DNA of 64,000 bases. It comes from Frankiales bacterium (GTDB lineage: Bacteria; Actinomycetota; Actinomycetes; Mycobacteriales; Jatrophihabitantaceae). The DNA lies in NCBI GenBank assembly GCA_025966315.1, contig JAOPUZ010000051.1, positions 186,001 through 250,000 of the forward strand, read 5' to 3'. How positions within the stretch are numbered: the stretch's first letter is position 1; every line of letters starts with the position of its first letter. The translations under genes and the position numbers were made by a program. The notes below the pieces were generated by a model. The model saw nothing but the letters and a program-made list of their open reading frames with translations, searched no databases and was not told where the DNA came from. Below, one piece after another: positions 62,009-64,000 of this stretch.

Positions 62009-63115
62009 ATGCCCGATGACTTCAGCCCCGGACTAGAAGGGGTCATCGCGTTCGAAACGGAGATTGCCGAGCCCGACAAGGACGGCGGCGCGCTTCGCTA
62101 CCGCGGCGTGAACATCGAGGACCTGGCCGGCCACGTCACCTTCGGCAATGTCTGGGCCCTGCTCGTCGACGGCAAGTTCGGGCCCGGGCTGCCGCCGGCC
62201 GAACCGTTCCCCATCCCGGTCCACACCGGGGACGTGCGGGTCGACGTCCAGGCCGCGCTGGCCATGTTGTCCCCGATCTGGGGTTACAAACCACTGCTCG
62301 ACATCAGCGACGACGAAGCCCGCGAGCAATTAGCCCGGGCCTCGGTGATGGCGCTGTCCTACGTGGCTCAATCCGCCCGCGGCGTCGGCAATCCGGCCGT
62401 GCCACAGTCCCGCATCGATGAGTCCCGCACCATCCTGGAGCGGTTCATGACCCGCTGGCGCGGCGAGCCGGATCCGCGGCACGTCAAGGCGGTCGATGCC
62501 TACTTCGTGACCGCCGCCGAGCACGGCATGAACGCCTCGACGTTCACGGCCCGGGTGATCGCCTCCACCGGCGCGGACGTAGCGGCCGCGATCTCTGGCG
62601 CGGTCGGCGCAATGTCGGGTCCGCTGCACGGCGGCGCCCCGGCCCGGGTACTGCCGATGATCGAAGAGGTCGAGCGCACCGGCGACGCCGCGAAGGTGGT
62701 CAAGGGCATCCTCGACCGCCAAGAACGGTTGATGGGCTTCGGCCATCGCGTCTACCGCGCCGAGGATCCGCGCGCCCGGGTATTACGCCGGACCTGCCTG
62801 GAGCTCAACGCCCCGCGCTATGACGCCGCCAATGCACTGGAGCAAGCCGCGCTGGCCGAGCTGCGGGAACGCCGCCCGGACCGTCCCATCGAAACCAACG
62901 TCGAATTCTGGGCGGCGGTCATCCTCGATTTCGCCGAGGTCCCGCCGCACATGATGCCGGCCATGTTCACCTGCGCGCGGACGGCCGGCTGGTGCGCGCA
63001 CATCCTCGAGCAGAAGCAGACCGGGCGGCTGGTACGGCCGTCCGCGCGATATATCGGACCGGACCCGCGCAGCCCCAAGCAGGTCGACGGCTGGGACAGC
63101 ATCGCCCACATCTGA
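62009..63115 (+). CDS. citA: Citrate synthase 2
   Basis: 368 residues. Active-site histidines in EHGMNASTFTARVIAST and MGFGHRVYRAEDPRARVL, and Asp in AAVILDFAEVP, define type II citrate synthase. It condenses oxaloacetate and acetyl-CoA. ATG 62009 with CGGAG upstream. Confidence 0.94.
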   Translation: MPDDFSPGLEGVIAFETEIAEPDKDGGALRYRGVNIEDLAGHVTFGNVWALLVDGKFGPGLPPAEPFPIPVHTGDVRVDVQAALAMLSPIWGYKPLLDISDDEAREQLARASVMALSYVAQSARGVGNPAVPQSRIDESRTILERFMTRWRGEPDPRHVKAVDAYFVTAAEHGMNASTFTARVIASTGADVAAAISGAVGAMSGPLHGGAPARVLPMIEEVERTGDAAKVVKGILDRQERLMGFGHRVYRAEDPRARVLRRTCLELNAPRYDAANALEQAALAELRERRPDRPIETNVEFWAAVILDFAEVPPHMMPAMFTCARTAGWCAHILEQKQTGRLVRPSARYIGPDPRSPKQVDGWDSIAHI

Positions 63116-63124
63116 GCCCGCGGG

Positions 63125-64000
63125 TTACCCGAAGTTCTGGCCCTCGCCGCGATAGCTCGGCACCTCATCGACCACCTCGGAGCCGGCCACCAGGTGGACG
63201 GAATCGAATCGCTCGAGCAGCTCACCGGCCTTGGCGTGCCGTAGCCAGACCCGATCCCCGACGGCGACATCGCGGGCCGCCGGGCCCTTCAGCGGAGTCT
63301 GCACCTCACCGGCGCCTTCCGTACCGAGCAGCTTCAAACCGGCCAGCACCGGACTCGGCAGCCGCGAGCGGCTGGCCGGCCCGGAGGCGACATAGCCGCC
63401 GCCGAAGGCCGTGACGATGCGCGGCGCCGGCCGGCGCACCACCGGTAAGGCGAAGAACAACGCCGGGTCGGGTTGAAAAGCGCGGTATCCATCGAACAAG
63501 GTCGGCGCGTACAGGCCGCTGCCCGCGGTCACCTCGGTCACCACCGGATCCGCCGCCGAGATCTCCAGACTGCCGGTGCCGCCACTGTTGACCAGCGACA
63601 ATCGAGCGCCGGCCGCCTGCACCGCGGACACCACGGCCGCCCGCCGCCGGACCAGCTCGGCGGCCGAGCGACGCTTGACCAGCCGCACGGCCGGCGAGCG
63701 GTCCGGCAAGCCGGCGATCTGGGCCTCGTAAAACATCACCCCGACCACCTCGAAGCCACCGGCCGAGTGAGCCGCGCGGACCAATGCCGCGGCCTGCTCC
63801 GGCTCGCGCAGCGGCGAACGGCGGACGCCCAGATGGAGGCGGCCGATTCGCAGCGACGCGTCCACGTCTAGGCACAACCGGACGGGCACCTCGGTTGCGC
63901 CGGGCCAGCCCGCCACCGATGCGATCAAGGTCAGCTGGGCTGGATCGTCCACCATGAGCGTGATCGCCGCGCGCAGGGCCGGATCCGCCAGCAGCTGGGC
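63125..64000 (-). CDS. D-threonine aldolase/amino acid deaminase-like, 5'-truncated
   Basis: The frame is open to the window end, so the N-terminus with the PLP lysine is outside. The visible part is alanine-racemase-like barrel (LCLDVDASLRIGRLHLGVRR, FEVVGVMFYEAQIAGL) plus the C-terminal DSD1 metal domain (PVVTEVTAGSGLYAPTLFDG, HAKAGELLERFDSVHLV). Probable D-amino acid aldolase or dehydratase. Confidence 0.85.
   Translation of the reverse strand, partial: AQLLADPALRAAITLMVDDPAQLTLIASVAGWPGATEVPVRLCLDVDASLRIGRLHLGVRRSPLREPEQAAALVRAAHSAGGFEVVGVMFYEAQIAGLPDRSPAVRLVKRRSAAELVRRRAAVVSAVQAAGARLSLVNSGGTGSLEISAADPVVTEVTAGSGLYAPTLFDGYRAFQPDPALFFALPVVRRPAPRIVTAFGGGYVASGPASRSRLPSPVLAGLKLLGTEGAGEVQTPLKGPAARDVAVGDRVWLRHAKAGELLERFDSVHLVAGSEVVDEVPSYRGEGQNFG

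Overview
The window is high-GC DNA from an actinomycete. This rests on an Lsr2 nucleoid protein, an F420-type luciferase-like oxidoreductase, the galU/Glp/SepX-GlpR division cluster, an Rv0991c (Ruc)-like zinc-ribbon protein, an MT0933-like protein, frequent GTG/TTG starts and leaderless promoters. The family mix fits a Frankiales/Jatrophihabitantales-like soil actinobacterium, but the genus cannot be fixed from the sequence alone.

Layout. 1-2037: partial degenerate HD-GYP/LuxR regulator, a methyltransferase and a small cupin. 2137-11210: a compact integrative element of about 9.1 kb in a tRNA-Ala(CGC) gene, bounded by a 45-bp direct repeat (one mismatch). It carries a tyrosine integrase at its left end, an uncharacterised helical protein, a DUF4062 protein, an aldo/keto reductase remnant, a tight four-gene operon (TIGR04255 protein, HTH protein, unknown protein, DUF1883-TIR protein) and a two-gene unit whose second member has a HEPN-like R-x4-H motif. 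It looks like a defence-island element, and the TIR operon is the best candidate here for an undescribed system. 11168-24094: chromosomal core with the tRNA, SepX/GlpR, RimJ-like acetyltransferase, Glp (MoeA-like), GalU, 5-FTHF cyclo-ligase, FmdB/Ruc-like protein, SAF protein, MscL, MoaD, MoaE, MogA and MoaC, then the conserved ATP-grasp/alpha-E/transglutaminase trio.

24236-36298: secreted HAD phosphatase, amidase, F420-type oxidoreductase, tRNA-Arg(CCT), a cupin/small protein/TPR operon, SmpB, small membrane proteins, Nudix hydrolase, flavin-reductase-like protein, DUF429, AlkB-like dioxygenase, and a MarR regulator divergent from an MFS drug exporter with a clear palindromic operator. 36384-46918: regulatory island with three LuxR-type orphan regulators, trehalose synthase, a giant SARP-ATPase-LuxR regulator and Lsr2. 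47227-54977: acyltransferase-like gene with no normal start codon, two GGDEF-EAL proteins, and a PLP decarboxylase. 55013-64000: winged-helix protein, metallo-beta-lactamase-fold protein, photolyase, aldose epimerase, DedA, MFS, PdxH, citrate synthase 2 and a partial D-amino acid aldolase/deaminase.

Functionally, the window combines molybdenum cofactor synthesis, cell-division scaffolding linked to a MoeA-like protein, c-di-GMP signalling, trehalose metabolism, DNA repair and a probable anti-phage cargo element. All coordinates and motif readings come from direct reading; no database search or computed statistic was available.
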